Origin: Bdellovibrionales bacterium
Lineage (GTDB): Bacteria > Bdellovibrionota > UBA1018
Direction of reading: 5' to 3'
NCBI GenBank assembly: GCA_018266355.1
Contig: JAFEAP010000020.1
Coordinates: forward strand, 1 to 64,000
Length of the DNA: 64,000 nt
In this document: one piece after another, positions 36,858 through 45,298 of the stretch
How positions within the stretch are numbered: the stretch's first letter is position 1
Layout: each line of letters begins with the position of its first letter
Position numbers and translations under genes: made by a program
Notes under the pieces: model-generated
What the model was told of the DNA's origin: nothing
Seen by the model: the letters and a program-made list of their open reading frames with translations, nothing else
The model's database searches: none

Positions 36858-37982
36858 CTAGAACATCGACAAAGCGGGAGAGAGGAGCGGGGCCTCCTGA
36901 TAAAGGTCTTTCAGTACGCCGAAGCCGTCGTGGTCGACGTGGGGCAGTTCCTTCACGCGCCAAACGAATTCCGGGCGGCGTTCGCTGAGCCACCGACCTC
37001 CGGTGATCTCGTGGGACTTGTCGGTTTCGAGTACGTACTTGTAGGTCTCGTTCTCGGAATCGAGGTTGAAGAATCCGTAGGGCTTCGCCGATGGGAGCCG
37101 GCGCTTCGCGTAGCGCACGGTCGTGGTGACCGCGTATCCCGAACCGTCGTCCTCCGCGCGCACGGCGGTCGTGTAACCGACGATCGGACGGTAGTCGATC
37201 GCGGCCGACGGGTCGATGTCGGCGACGAAGGATTTCCCGGAACGTTTGATCATGTTCGTGAGCAGGACGTGGAAACTCGCCGGATCGATGCCGTGGCAGC
37301 TGAAGTCGTTCGCGCCGTGGCAGCGCGAGCCGACTTTCGCGATCTTCACGAGGTTCGGGACCTTCACGCCGTAGTAATATGCGGCGAGGCCCTTCACGTC
37401 GGCGGAGCCGATCGAGAGCGTCGCTTCGGTGCCTTCCGGGAAACGAATCTTGTAGTTCGTACGGAGCGCCGGCTCTTCCATCGAGGTCGCGGCGGCCGCC
37501 CATCCGAAGCTCATCTTCTCGTCGAGTTCGGCGAGATCGCGCGCGGATTTCGCTTTCGCCATCAGGCGGCGGATCTCGTTCGTAAGCGGATAGGTCGCGG
37601 TGTATCCGCGGACGAGATCGAAGATCTCCGACGGGGCGTGCTTCGAGAGTTCTTCCGTGCGGCTGGCCGGCGAAAGCGCCTTGATCTCGTCGAGTCGGAG
37701 GCCGCGGCGGGTGAAGCGATCCTCCTTCGGGAGGTCTTCGCGCTGGTAGCGATTCGCGATCGAGCCTTCCGCGAACGGGAACCGGGCGTCGGCCCAGGGG
37801 AAGTTCTTCTCGTCGAGCGTGCCTTCCTCCGGGAGACGGTCGAGGTTACGCTCGAGGCTCATTCCCCAGGCCTTCGCCAGGGGATCCGGCGCGGGCTTGA
37901 ACTTGGCGTAACCGCCGACGCTGAGGGTGATCAGCGCGCCGACGAACAGCCATTTCGATGGGGAAGACTTCCGGGAACGCAT
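36858..37982 (-). CDS. Transglutaminase-elicitor-like exported protein
   Basis: 374 residues with an N-terminal signal or anchor (about 11-26). The pattern GWAAAATSMEEP (160-171), then SADVKGLAAYYYG, a CHG...CHG pair near 221-231, DPASFHVLLTNMI and DYRPIVGYTT resembles the TGase_elicitor family of oomycete elicitor-type transglutaminases. Family members often have Cys just before the GW; here SerPhe (158-159) takes that place, so catalytic activity is doubtful. Its own two CHG motifs could supply Cys. Assigned by eye. Confidence 0.55.
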   Translation of the reverse strand: MRSRKSSPSKWLFVGALITLSVGGYAKFKPAPDPLAKAWGMSLERNLDRLPEEGTLDEKNFPWADARFPFAEGSIANRYQREDLPKEDRFTRRGLRLDEIKALSPASRTEELSKHAPSEIFDLVRGYTATYPLTNEIRRLMAKAKSARDLAELDEKMSFGWAAAATSMEEPALRTNYKIRFPEGTEATLSIGSADVKGLAAYYYGVKVPNLVKIAKVGSRCHGANDFSCHGIDPASFHVLLTNMIKRSGKSFVADIDPSAAIDYRPIVGYTTAVRAEDDGSGYAVTTTVRYAKRRLPSAKPYGFFNLDSENETYKYVLETDKSHEITGGRWLSERRPEFVWRVKELPHVDHDGFGVLKDLYQEAPLLSPALSMF

Positions 37983-38004
37983 AAACCTAAACTCTCTCTC
38001 AGGG

Positions 38005-38025
38005 AAAACCGCTCATCCGGAGCGG
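38005..38025 (-). terminator. Terminator after the VWA lipoprotein gene
   Basis: On the minus strand CCGCTC pairs with GAGCGG around five bases and is followed by TTTTCC. It lies 50 bases downstream of the VWA lipoprotein stop. Confidence 0.75.
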
Positions 38026-38074
38026 GGTTCAAGGGCCGGGGACGAGGAACTTTGCGGGACGTTCGATTCGAAGA

Positions 38075-39232
38075 TCAGTTCGAAGGAGTGACGCCGTACG
38101 GGAGGTACGTGACCGAGGCGGTCTCGTCACCGGTGAGCTTGTAAGCGTCGCCGATGAGCTGGATCATGTAACCCGTGCGGTAGTCCATCGCGATCGGTTC
38201 GGAGACCATCGGCGCGGTGGTTTCGCCGAGGTAGACCCAACCGGCCGAGCCGTTCACCGACTTCGGAACCGAGATGTCGACGCCGTTCGAGCCGTGCTTT
38301 ACGATCGAGATCGTGTCTTCGTTCGGACGGGAGGCGATCTGGATGTAGCGCTTCACGTAGCTCAGCTTGATCGCCGAGACCTGGGACTGGATTTGCGCGA
38401 AGACCGCGTTCATCGAGTTCGTGCAGATGTCGATCGGGGTGTGGCCGCCGATTTGTTGGCCGGCGCTCACGTAGCGGGTCGCGGCCCAGGCCGTGCCGCC
38501 GCCGAGCGCGGTGCAAGAGCGGCTACCGCTCGGGGAAACGACCGGGATCAGGTGGACCGAGCTCGCGAGCGCGGAGCCCTTGGCGTTCTTGATGCCGTTC
38601 AGGGTGCCGGACGCGATCGTCGGGTAAGGAAGGTACGGATAGGCCGAGTAGTCGACGCCGTCCGAGGAATCTTCGCCGTTCGAAAGGACGACGACCGCGA
38701 GGATCGCTTCCGGACGGATGAAGTATTGCTGGGCGGCCGAAGAGGCGAGCGCGGTACCGATGTTCTTCAGGCCCGGCTCGTAGCCGTCGGTGCCGGTCGA
38801 GTTCACGGAGACTTGGTAGTTCTCCGGAGCGACGTACATCGAGTGCGGGATCGTCGACGTGTGCGGGGCTCCCGGATACGGAGCGACCCAGTTCGCGGAG
38901 TTCGCGTCGTACTTCGAAGCCGAGATCTGGGTGATCGACGGCGTGCCGGTGAGCGGGATCGCGGTGACGCGGAAGTCCCAGTCTTGGGCGTTCAACGTGG
39001 CGAGGAAGCTCTTGATCGAAGCGTTCAGCTTCGCTTGGACCGAGTAGGTCGAGCCCGTGTTATCGACCGCAAGGAGCAGGTCGACTTTCGGTGCGATCGA
39101 AGATCCGCCGGCGGAGCCGCTGTCTTGTTGGGATTGGACGACGCCGTAGGATTGCTGGCCGCAGCTCGAAAGCGCGACGAAGGCAGTCAGGGTAGCCGCC
39201 AGGATGGAAGAATGCCGAATCCATTGTTTCAT
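38075..39232 (-). CDS. VWA-domain lipoprotein
   Basis: 385 residues from the ATG at 39232 (AGGTGC ribosome site). The signal ends in lipobox LSSC. A Ser/Gly/Gln-rich linker leads to a von Willebrand A domain: VDLLLAVDNTGST carries the DxxxS metal site (MIDAS), with FRVTAIPLTG and ILAVVVLSNGEDSSDG further on. Such lipoproteins bind ligands or partners at the cell surface. It has its own promoter (39332-39362) and terminator. A second VWA lipoprotein heads the motor operon at 56969. Confidence 0.88.
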   Translation of the reverse strand: MKQWIRHSSILAATLTAFVALSSCGQQSYGVVQSQQDSGSAGGSSIAPKVDLLLAVDNTGSTYSVQAKLNASIKSFLATLNAQDWDFRVTAIPLTGTPSITQISASKYDANSANWVAPYPGAPHTSTIPHSMYVAPENYQVSVNSTGTDGYEPGLKNIGTALASSAAQQYFIRPEAILAVVVLSNGEDSSDGVDYSAYPYLPYPTIASGTLNGIKNAKGSALASSVHLIPVVSPSGSRSCTALGGGTAWAATRYVSAGQQIGGHTPIDICTNSMNAVFAQIQSQVSAIKLSYVKRYIQIASRPNEDTISIVKHGSNGVDISVPKSVNGSAGWVYLGETTAPMVSEPIAMDYRTGYMIQLIGDAYKLTGDETASVTYLPYGVTPSN

Positions 39233-39577
39233 AAGCACCTCAAAACTCTTCTCTCTCAGGATGAGATAGAGCAAGGCAGGTGCCAGAGAAGGGGTCGAGC
39301 GGAGGCTCTTAAAAACCAATAAAAACGAATAGTTATATCGATATCCGAAGGCGGACTGTCAAGCGATGTGACTGTGTCCCGTGCGCATGTCGAAAGATTC
39401 GACAGGAAATCCCCCCGCAAATGCGGGCAAAAACCGAGCGGAATTCGGCTTGGAAATCGAGTTTTCGTCGCGGCCCTTTGTGCAGCGGGCGTGCCGGCCG
39501 AGAGCGGCTTTAGAGGGGAGCGAAGCGAGCCCGGCGACCAAAGCTTGGGCACGCGTCGATTTTCGGGCGAAAAAAAA
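39233..39577. other. Gene-free region before the VWA lipoprotein gene
   Basis: Apart from the promoter at 39332-39362 I see no convincing gene here. Overlapping short frames occur on both strands at 39256-39628, but they lack ribosome sites and recognisable proteins. Confidence 0.5.
39332..39362 (-). promoter_or_regulatory. Sigma-70-like promoter for the VWA lipoprotein gene
   Basis: Read on the minus strand: TTGACA (39362-39357), 19 bases, TATAAC (39337-39332), about 100 bases before the start codon. The -35 is perfect and the -10 matches five of six, but the spacer is longer than the ideal 17. Confidence 0.55.
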
Positions 39578-39602
39578 CCCGGAGGGAAGCGACTCCTCCG
39601 GG
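39578..39602 (-). terminator. Terminator after the 28-residue membrane protein gene
   Basis: On the minus strand CCCGGAGG and CCTCCGGG form a perfect 8-bp stem with a 9-base loop, directly followed by a run of eight T (39570-39577 as A on the plus strand). Confidence 0.9.
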
Positions 39603-39635
39603 CCGAATCCTTGGGGGATCCCGTTTAAAACACCT

Positions 39636-39722
39636 TCATTTGGGAACCATCAAAATGCCCGCCACCATAATGGTGGCCAAAAGCACGAGGGCGACTCCGA
39701 TGGGGTATAGCTTCGATTTCAT
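39636..39722 (-). CDS. 28-residue single-pass membrane protein
   Basis: A small gene: ATG at 39722 with a GGAG ribosome site six bases upstream, 28 codons, TGA, then a strong terminator 34 bases later. The N-terminus MKSKLYPIG is followed by one hydrophobic helix (VALVLLATIMVAGILMV) and PK at the end. The complete signal set (ribosome site, start, stop, terminator) supports a real transcript unit. Function unknown; small membrane proteins often modulate a larger partner. Confidence 0.65.
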   Translation of the reverse strand: MKSKLYPIGVALVLLATIMVAGILMVPK

Positions 39723-39912
39723 GACTTGCTCCAGTGGGGGAACCTTTCATTAAGGAAGATGAGCAAGCCCTAGACCAGGGCTAAACGCCGTGGGATCGCA
39801 TATAAGCGAGTTGGGGGCGGAATCCGGGGTCGGGGAATCACCACCGGATCGAAATGCACCGCCATCCTCTACCCATTTGCGCCCTTGGTTTTCGACGAAT
39901 AGAATCTAACCT

Positions 39913-40734
39913 ATGGAAAACCGGACACCTTTTGGCGGCCAGACCCAGGCGGAGTGGTTCATTGCGATCGGAGACCAGTCGGTCGGTCCCATGAGTGCGG
40001 CGGAAGTCTACGACCGCGTTATGGCGGGCGAGCTGACGTGGGTTTCCTACGTGTGGAAAGAAGGCATGGGCGAGTGGTCGCGCATCGCCGACGTCCCGAC
40101 GTTCAAAGCCGCGGTTCCGCCTCCGCCCGCCGCGAAGCCGAAGGCCCAACCGCCCGCGCCTCCGCCCGCCGCGAAGAAACTCCAGGCCCGCGAGTGGTTC
40201 CTCTACTACAACGATTCGCAGTACGGCCCTTTCACCGAGGAAGAAGTGCAGGGGCTCGCCGGCGTCGGCAAGATCACGCCGGAGTCCTTCGTTTGGAAAG
40301 ACGGGATGAGCGACTGGGAGAAGATCGGATCCGTCGCGCACTTCCGCTCGACGTTCAAGAACGTCGCCCAAATCGCAATGAGCGAAAAGACCGTCGAGAT
40401 CGACAAGACCGGCGCGAGCCAGAAGCGCGCGGCCGATCGCAAACCGATCCTCGCGAAAGTCATCATCGCCGAAGGGGAGAAAATTCTCGTCGGCATGGGC
40501 CGGGACATCTCGATCGGCGGGATGCAAGTTCTCTCGGAGTTTCTCCCCTCGAAAGTTGGTTCGCGGCTGAAGCTGAACGTATCGCCTCCGGAACCCACGA
40601 GTTCGGCGTTCATGCCGTTCGTCGCCGAAGGCGTCGTCGTTCGCGTGCTCGAGGATCGTCGCGGATTCAGTTTCCGCTTCGACGAGCTTTCGCCGAACGC
40701 CCGCGGGATCATCGAACGGATCGTCGCGGGATAA
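39913..40734 (+). CDS. GYF-GYF-PilZ protein
   Basis: 273 residues, cytoplasmic. Two GYF_2 (DUF4339) domains, about 13-66 and 93-147, each have EWF near the start, a GP(M/F) turn and VWK(E/D)GM(G/S)(E/D)W. A Pro/Ala/Lys linker separates them. The C-terminal PilZ domain has RxxxR (RAADR) and DxSxxG (DISIGG), the c-di-GMP binding residues. It likely links c-di-GMP to a Pro-rich partner. It may be cotranscribed with the hydrolase 10 bases downstream. Confidence 0.88.
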   Translation: MENRTPFGGQTQAEWFIAIGDQSVGPMSAAEVYDRVMAGELTWVSYVWKEGMGEWSRIADVPTFKAAVPPPPAAKPKAQPPAPPPAAKKLQAREWFLYYNDSQYGPFTEEEVQGLAGVGKITPESFVWKDGMSDWEKIGSVAHFRSTFKNVAQIAMSEKTVEIDKTGASQKRAADRKPILAKVIIAEGEKILVGMGRDISIGGMQVLSEFLPSKVGSRLKLNVSPPEPTSSAFMPFVAEGVVVRVLEDRRGFSFRFDELSPNARGIIERIVAG

Positions 40735-40744
40735 GGACGCCCAC

Positions 40745-41692
40745 GTGACGACCGCCGCGGGATTCGAACGCAACTATTACGGAGTGAAGCAGCCGCAGGG
40801 ATTCCCCGGCATGCCCGAGGGTTGGTTCACGGAGTGGGAGACGCGCGTCGCCTCCGACGACGCGACGAAACTCTTCGCGCTCGTGCACCGGAAACGCGAC
40901 GTCGCGGTCAAACGCGTTCTCGTCCTCGTGCACGGGTTCGGCGAGCACGCCGGCCGTTACCTCCACTTTCCGCACTACCTCGATGCGTGCGGCTCGGGGG
41001 TCGACGCGGTCTTCGCGTACGATCAGCGCGGCCACGGTCGGAGCGAAGGGCTACGCGGCGACGTCGATCGCTTCGACTCGCTCGCGGACGACCTCGAGGG
41101 CATGCTTCGGCACGTCGAAACGAAATTCCCGGGCGCGGAAATCCACCTCCTCGGACATTCGCTCGGCGGGCACGTCGCGCTTCGCTTCGGATTCCTGCAC
41201 CCGGGGCTGCCGCTGAAGTCTTTCCAGGTCTCGGCGCCGTATCTCGCGCTTCACAAAGAGCCGCCGCTCCCGTTACGCGGCGTCGCCGCCGTGCTCTCGA
41301 AGACGTGGAAGACGCTTTCGCTCTCGACCGACGTCGACGCTTCGGTGCTCAGCCGGGACGACCGCGTCGTCGAGAACTACTCGTCGGATCGACTGAATCA
41401 CGGTCGCATGACGCCGCGATTTTACGCGTCGATGACCGCGGCCCAAAAAGACACGCTCGCTCGCCGCGAGGGGTTCGGGTATCCGGGACTCGCCGTGCAC
41501 GTTCCGCTTGCCGATCGGCTCGTGAACACGCCGGTGACCCTCGCGTTCTTCGAACGCCTCGACCTTCCCGGGAAACGCCTCTTCGAATATCCGGACTTCC
41601 GCCACGAACCGATGAACGAAATCGGGAAAGAGGCGTTTTTCGAGAATCTGTCCGCCGTCGTTTCGGGGGCAGCTCCCGGAGGTCGGTCGTGA
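40745..41692 (+). CDS. Alpha/beta hydrolase, monoacylglycerol lipase type
   Basis: 315 residues from GTG 40745. Oxyanion-hole motif LVHGFGEHAGRY, AYDQRGHGRSEG, nucleophile Ser in LLGHSLGGH, probable Asp in VPLADRLVNT and His in DFRHEPMNE. These match the serine aminopeptidase/lysophospholipase group that hydrolyses lysophospholipids or monoglycerides. It overlaps the next gene by GTGA. Confidence 0.9.
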   Translation: MTTAAGFERNYYGVKQPQGFPGMPEGWFTEWETRVASDDATKLFALVHRKRDVAVKRVLVLVHGFGEHAGRYLHFPHYLDACGSGVDAVFAYDQRGHGRSEGLRGDVDRFDSLADDLEGMLRHVETKFPGAEIHLLGHSLGGHVALRFGFLHPGLPLKSFQVSAPYLALHKEPPLPLRGVAAVLSKTWKTLSLSTDVDASVLSRDDRVVENYSSDRLNHGRMTPRFYASMTAAQKDTLARREGFGYPGLAVHVPLADRLVNTPVTLAFFERLDLPGKRLFEYPDFRHEPMNEIGKEAFFENLSAVVSGAAPGGRS

Positions 41693-42579
41693 TTCCGTCG
41701 ACGAAGCGGGACGGCGAACCGATCCAGCACGTTTCGGACACCTCGTTTTGGATCGCCGCGTACCGGGCGATGGAGTCCGAGCGTCCCGACGCGCTCTTTC
41801 GCGATCCGCTCGCGAAAGTGCTTTCCGACGGCCGCGGCGAAGCGATCGCGCGCGAAATGGGCGGCGGGAACCGCATGTCCTGGGTCGTCGCGCTCCGCAC
41901 GGTCGTGATCGACGATTTCATCCGCGACGGAATCCGCAAGGGGGTGGACACGGTGTTGAATCTCGGCGCCGGTCTCGACACGCGTCCGTATCGCCTCGAT
42001 CTTCCGGAATCCCTCCGGTGGATCGAAGTCGATTTCCCGCACGTGATTTCCTACAAGACGCTCCGGCTCGGCGGCGAACCTCCGAAGTGCGATCTCGAGC
42101 GGATTTCGCTCGACCTCGCGGACGCGGACGCCCGCGAACGCCTCCTCGCGAACATCGGCGCGAAATCGGCGCGCGTGCTCGTGCTCACCGAGGGCGTCGT
42201 GCCTTATCTCCCGAACGAAGCGGTCGCGGATCTCGCGACCGATCTCTACGCCCAGCGGAGTTTCAAATACTGGGTCACCGACTATTTTTCTAAGACGGTG
42301 ATGAAATACCGCAAGCGCCAGAAGATGTTCCGCAAACTCGACGCCCACGCGCCGTTTCGGTTCTCGCCCGGCGACTGGGAAAAGTTCTTCGCCGACGCGG
42401 GATGGGGGGTCTCCGAGATGCGCTATATCTTCGAAGAAGGCGTGCGCCGCGGCCGTCCGCCGCCGGCCCCCGCTTGGCCCTTCCGGCTGCTATACCAGCT
42501 GATGCCGGCGGAAAAGCGCGCCGAAATCGCCCGGATGATGGGCTACGCGCTCCTTGAACGGCGGATAGCGGCGGGTTAG
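41689..42579 (+). CDS. Class I SAM-dependent methyltransferase, LCMT-like
   Basis: 296 residues from GTG 41689, coupled to the hydrolase. SAM-binding motif VLNLGAGLDTRPYRL, IEVDFPHVISYK, and VLTEGVVPYLPNEAV match the leucine carboxymethyltransferase/PPM family (Pfam Methyltransf_16-type LCMT, TIGR00027 in bacteria). These often methylate carboxyl or hydroxyl groups of secondary metabolites. Substrate unknown. Confidence 0.87.
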   Translation: MIPSTKRDGEPIQHVSDTSFWIAAYRAMESERPDALFRDPLAKVLSDGRGEAIAREMGGGNRMSWVVALRTVVIDDFIRDGIRKGVDTVLNLGAGLDTRPYRLDLPESLRWIEVDFPHVISYKTLRLGGEPPKCDLERISLDLADADARERLLANIGAKSARVLVLTEGVVPYLPNEAVADLATDLYAQRSFKYWVTDYFSKTVMKYRKRQKMFRKLDAHAPFRFSPGDWEKFFADAGWGVSEMRYIFEEGVRRGRPPPAPAWPFRLLYQLMPAEKRAEIARMMGYALLERRIAAG

Positions 42580-42588
42580 AACGAGGGC

Positions 42589-43221
42589 ATGACGATGCCT
42601 CGGTTCGACGCCCCGATCGATTTCGTGAACGAATCCTCCGCGCTGCTTCGACTCGTGCGGGAACGGAGCTACCGCGAAGGGGATTTCACCCTCGCGTCCG
42701 GAAAGAAGAGCAAGTTTTACATCGACATGAAGGCGACGACGCTTTCGGGCGCGGGCGCGCACCTCATCGGACGGCTCGCGTTCGACGTGATCCGGAGATT
42801 CGCCGAGAAGCGCTTCGCCTCGGGCGGTCCGTCGAGCGGCGCGAACGCGATCCGCGGCGTGGGGGGGCTCACGCTAGGCGCCGATCCGATCGCGACCGCG
42901 GTCAGTCTCGCGGCGTTCGCCCAAGGCGCCGACTGGCCGGCGTACATCGTGCGGAAAGAGGCGAAGGATCACGGAACGGGCCGTTACGTCGAAGGACGCG
43001 AGAACCTCGCGCCGGGTGCGAAGCTCATCGTGCTCGAGGACGTGGTCACGACCGGCGGTTCGAGCATCAAGGCGATCGAACGACTGCGCGCCGAGGGTTA
43101 CGATCCGGTCGCGGTGCTGACCGTCGTCGACCGCGAAGAGGGCGGGGAAGCGGCCCTACGGGCGACCGGTCTCGAGTTCCTGCGGCTCCTTTCGATCAGC
43201 GAACTGCGCACTCAGTCCTAG
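42589..43221 (+). CDS. pyrE: Orotate phosphoribosyltransferase
   Basis: 210 residues. It makes orotidine monophosphate from orotate and PRPP. The PRPP loop VLEDVVTTGGSSIKA is diagnostic, with FTLASGKKSKFYIDMK near the N-terminus and RKEAKDHGTGRYVEG forming the mobile loop. It is 9 bases after the methyltransferase. Other pyrimidine genes are not nearby. Confidence 0.96.
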   Translation: MTMPRFDAPIDFVNESSALLRLVRERSYREGDFTLASGKKSKFYIDMKATTLSGAGAHLIGRLAFDVIRRFAEKRFASGGPSSGANAIRGVGGLTLGADPIATAVSLAAFAQGADWPAYIVRKEAKDHGTGRYVEGRENLAPGAKLIVLEDVVTTGGSSIKAIERLRAEGYDPVAVLTVVDREEGGEAALRATGLEFLRLLSISELRTQS

Positions 43222-43231
43222 GCGCCGGTCG

Positions 43232-43639
43232 ATGAAGCGCGCGAAGAAGATCTCGCTCGGGCTCCTCGCGGCGTTCTTCGTCTTCGCGGGCGTGATGCAT
43301 TTTCGGCGTCCGGAGTACTATCTCACGTTCATGCCGCCCTATCTTCCGCAGCCGCTCTTCCTCGTCTACTTGAGCGGCGCCGTGGAGATCGGTCTCGGGC
43401 TCGCGGTCCTCGCGAGGCGGTTTCGCCGGCGCGCGGCTTGGGGTTTGATCGCGCTCCTCATCGCGGTTTTTCCGGCGAACCTCTATATGTATACGCACAC
43501 CCTCGAGGTGGGGGAGCCTGTCTACGGCGTCGATCCGAAGGTGCTTTACGCGCGTTTGTGGCTCCAGCTCGTCTTTATCGCATGGGCGTACTGGCACACC
43601 CGCCGGGACGGGGCCGGGGCCTACCCGACGGAGGCTTGA
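43232..43639 (+). CDS. DoxX-like membrane protein
   Basis: 135 residues with four predicted membrane helices. The first helix with FAGVMHFRRPEYY and the second with GAVEIGLGLAVL fit the DoxX family. The loop between helices three and four has YMYTHTLEVG. DoxX proteins are loosely linked to thiol and redox balance. It is 10 bases downstream of pyrE. Confidence 0.8.
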   Translation: MKRAKKISLGLLAAFFVFAGVMHFRRPEYYLTFMPPYLPQPLFLVYLSGAVEIGLGLAVLARRFRRRAAWGLIALLIAVFPANLYMYTHTLEVGEPVYGVDPKVLYARLWLQLVFIAWAYWHTRRDGAGAYPTEA

Positions 43640-43706
43640 AAAGAATTGACGCGAAGCGTTAGTCGTGAGAAAAGCCTCCCGCCCAAAACACCTTCGGAGG
43701 TTTCTT

Positions 43707-44366
43707 ATGTTTCGTTCCCTCGTTTCGACGTTCATGCTCGCGATCGTGGCGCTGACCGCCGTCGCTCCGACCGCCCACGCCGGCGACGGCCGTCGCGGCT
43801 ATCGCTATCGCACGACCTATCGCCAGTGGGACGGCGGTTTCCACCGCTACTACGGCTATTCGGAAAGCTGCACGACCACGTACCATCCGGGTTGGACGTC
43901 CTCGACGTGCTATAACGTCGCGCCGACCGACTACGTGTACGTCCAGGAACAAATCCTCGACGACGGCCGCTCCCGCGTGACCGTTTACGCGGACGACAAC
44001 TACGACAAGTCTCCGTTCGTCGAATACTACGTCCAGCACAACGAAGTCGTGTACCGCCGGTACTACGACGGCTGGGGCTACCCGCACGACGTCTACTACT
44101 CGCGCTCCTACGTGACGACCGAGTGGGCGATCAACTGGGATAGCGGCTGGGGCAAGATCCTCGGCGGCCTCGAAGTCGCGGCCATCGGCGCTTCCATCGC
44201 GTCGAACGGCGACAAGGCTTCCCAGTACGTCGGCGCCGGCATCGCCCTCTCCGGCTCGATCTCGATGTCCTTCGGCTCCGCGCAGCTGAAAAAGGAATCG
44301 GATCTCGAAAAGGCCATCAAGGCCCAAGCCGAGCAAAAGAACGAAGCCACCGACGTTCTCAACTAA
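43707..44366 (+). CDS. Exported Tyr-rich protein
   Basis: 219 residues from the ATG at 43707, after a GGAGG ribosome site. Sec signal about 1-25, ending AHA. Residues of about 30-145 are rich in Tyr, Arg and Asp (YRTTYRQWDGGFHRYYGY). A hydrophobic Gly/Ala segment (about 150-195) may insert in or span a membrane, followed by a charged helical tail. Two Cys (SCTTTY, STCY) may pair. No family recognised. Confidence 0.8.
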   Translation: MFRSLVSTFMLAIVALTAVAPTAHAGDGRRGYRYRTTYRQWDGGFHRYYGYSESCTTTYHPGWTSSTCYNVAPTDYVYVQEQILDDGRSRVTVYADDNYDKSPFVEYYVQHNEVVYRRYYDGWGYPHDVYYSRSYVTTEWAINWDSGWGKILGGLEVAAIGASIASNGDKASQYVGAGIALSGSISMSFGSAQLKKESDLEKAIKAQAEQKNEATDVLN

Positions 44367-44379
44367 GTCAGTCCGAGAA

Positions 44380-44412
44380 GGGCCCGCGACGAAAGTCGCG
44401 GGCCCATTTTTT
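44380..44412 (+). terminator. Strong intrinsic terminator
   Basis: GGGCCCGCGAC pairs with GTCGCGGGCCC around a GAAA tetraloop and is followed by ATTTTTT. It ends the Tyr-rich protein gene. Confidence 0.96.
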
Positions 44413-44460
44413 CGACCTAGTCTCCACCCGCTTTAACCTTCCCCGCCCCAGGAGAGTCCT

Positions 44461-45153
44461 ATGAACGCGTCCCGTTTCCTTACCGCCCTCGTCCTCGCCC
44501 TGACCTCCCTTCCTTCGGCTTTCGCCATGAACGCCGCCGAGGAAGCCGCCTTCTACGCGAGCAAGAATTACGAAGCGCTTTATACCAACGATGACGGTCG
44601 TGTGACCATCGGTGGCCCGAAGTTCGGTTCCGCCGACGGTACCGTCCGGTGGATTAGTACTTCCTCGAATCTGAACGGCGTATGCGAGCTTTTCGGCTAC
44701 GGCGCCGCCGTTGCAAGCTCGCTCACCTGGGATGGGGACTTCGATCGTACGATCGTCATCGATTCCGACGCCCGATTCTCGGCTTTCCGTTCGCGCGGCT
44801 ATAATTACAACAACTCTCGTATCGCGACCATCATGTGCGAAACCGGCGTGCAGGCTGGACCGAGCACTCGCCTCGAGAAGCCAGTGATCGTGAACGACGA
44901 CGGCACCGTCACGCTCGTGGGACCCGCCTTCGGCGCCGCCGACGGTACCGTCCGATGGATGAGCACGTCGTCGAATTTGAACGGCGTTTGCAAATCTTTC
45001 GGGTTCCAATCTGCGATCCCGGCCTCGCTCACCTGGGACGGAGACTTCGACCGTACGATTATTCTAGGCGGCGATGCCAAATTCAGCGCATATCGCTCTC
45101 GCGGATACAATTACAACAATTCGCGCATCAAGACCCTGATGTGCAATCCGTGA
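44461..45153 (+). CDS. Exported protein made of two tandem copies of one domain
   Basis: 230 residues with a Sec signal (about 1-22, ending AFA). Two copies of about 80 residues (about 45-126 and 146-229) share SADGTVRW/AADGTVRW, STSSNLNGVC, SLTWDGDFDRTI and SRGYNYNNSRI, each with a Cys pair. The two copies differ in codon choice, so the duplication is old or has been kept apart. Ribosome site AGGAGAG. The gene uses more AT-ending codons than its neighbours. Function unknown. Confidence 0.85.
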   Translation: MNASRFLTALVLALTSLPSAFAMNAAEEAAFYASKNYEALYTNDDGRVTIGGPKFGSADGTVRWISTSSNLNGVCELFGYGAAVASSLTWDGDFDRTIVIDSDARFSAFRSRGYNYNNSRIATIMCETGVQAGPSTRLEKPVIVNDDGTVTLVGPAFGAADGTVRWMSTSSNLNGVCKSFGFQSAIPASLTWDGDFDRTIILGGDAKFSAYRSRGYNYNNSRIKTLMCNP

Positions 45154-45298
45154 TCTAGTCATTCAGGATTCGGTTATCTCGCGCGGGCTCCGGTTTCGAC
45201 CGGGGCCCGTTCGCGTTCCGGAATCTGGCATCCCGCGTGCTCTCTAGAGAGGAAACGTCCCCAGACCGCGCCTCGGGCGCGTTCGGAGAGCATCGCCC

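Noticed and set aside
39368-39628. Small plus-strand frame before the 28-residue gene
   Set aside because: No ribosome site, no recognisable composition, and overlaps the minus-strand terminator.
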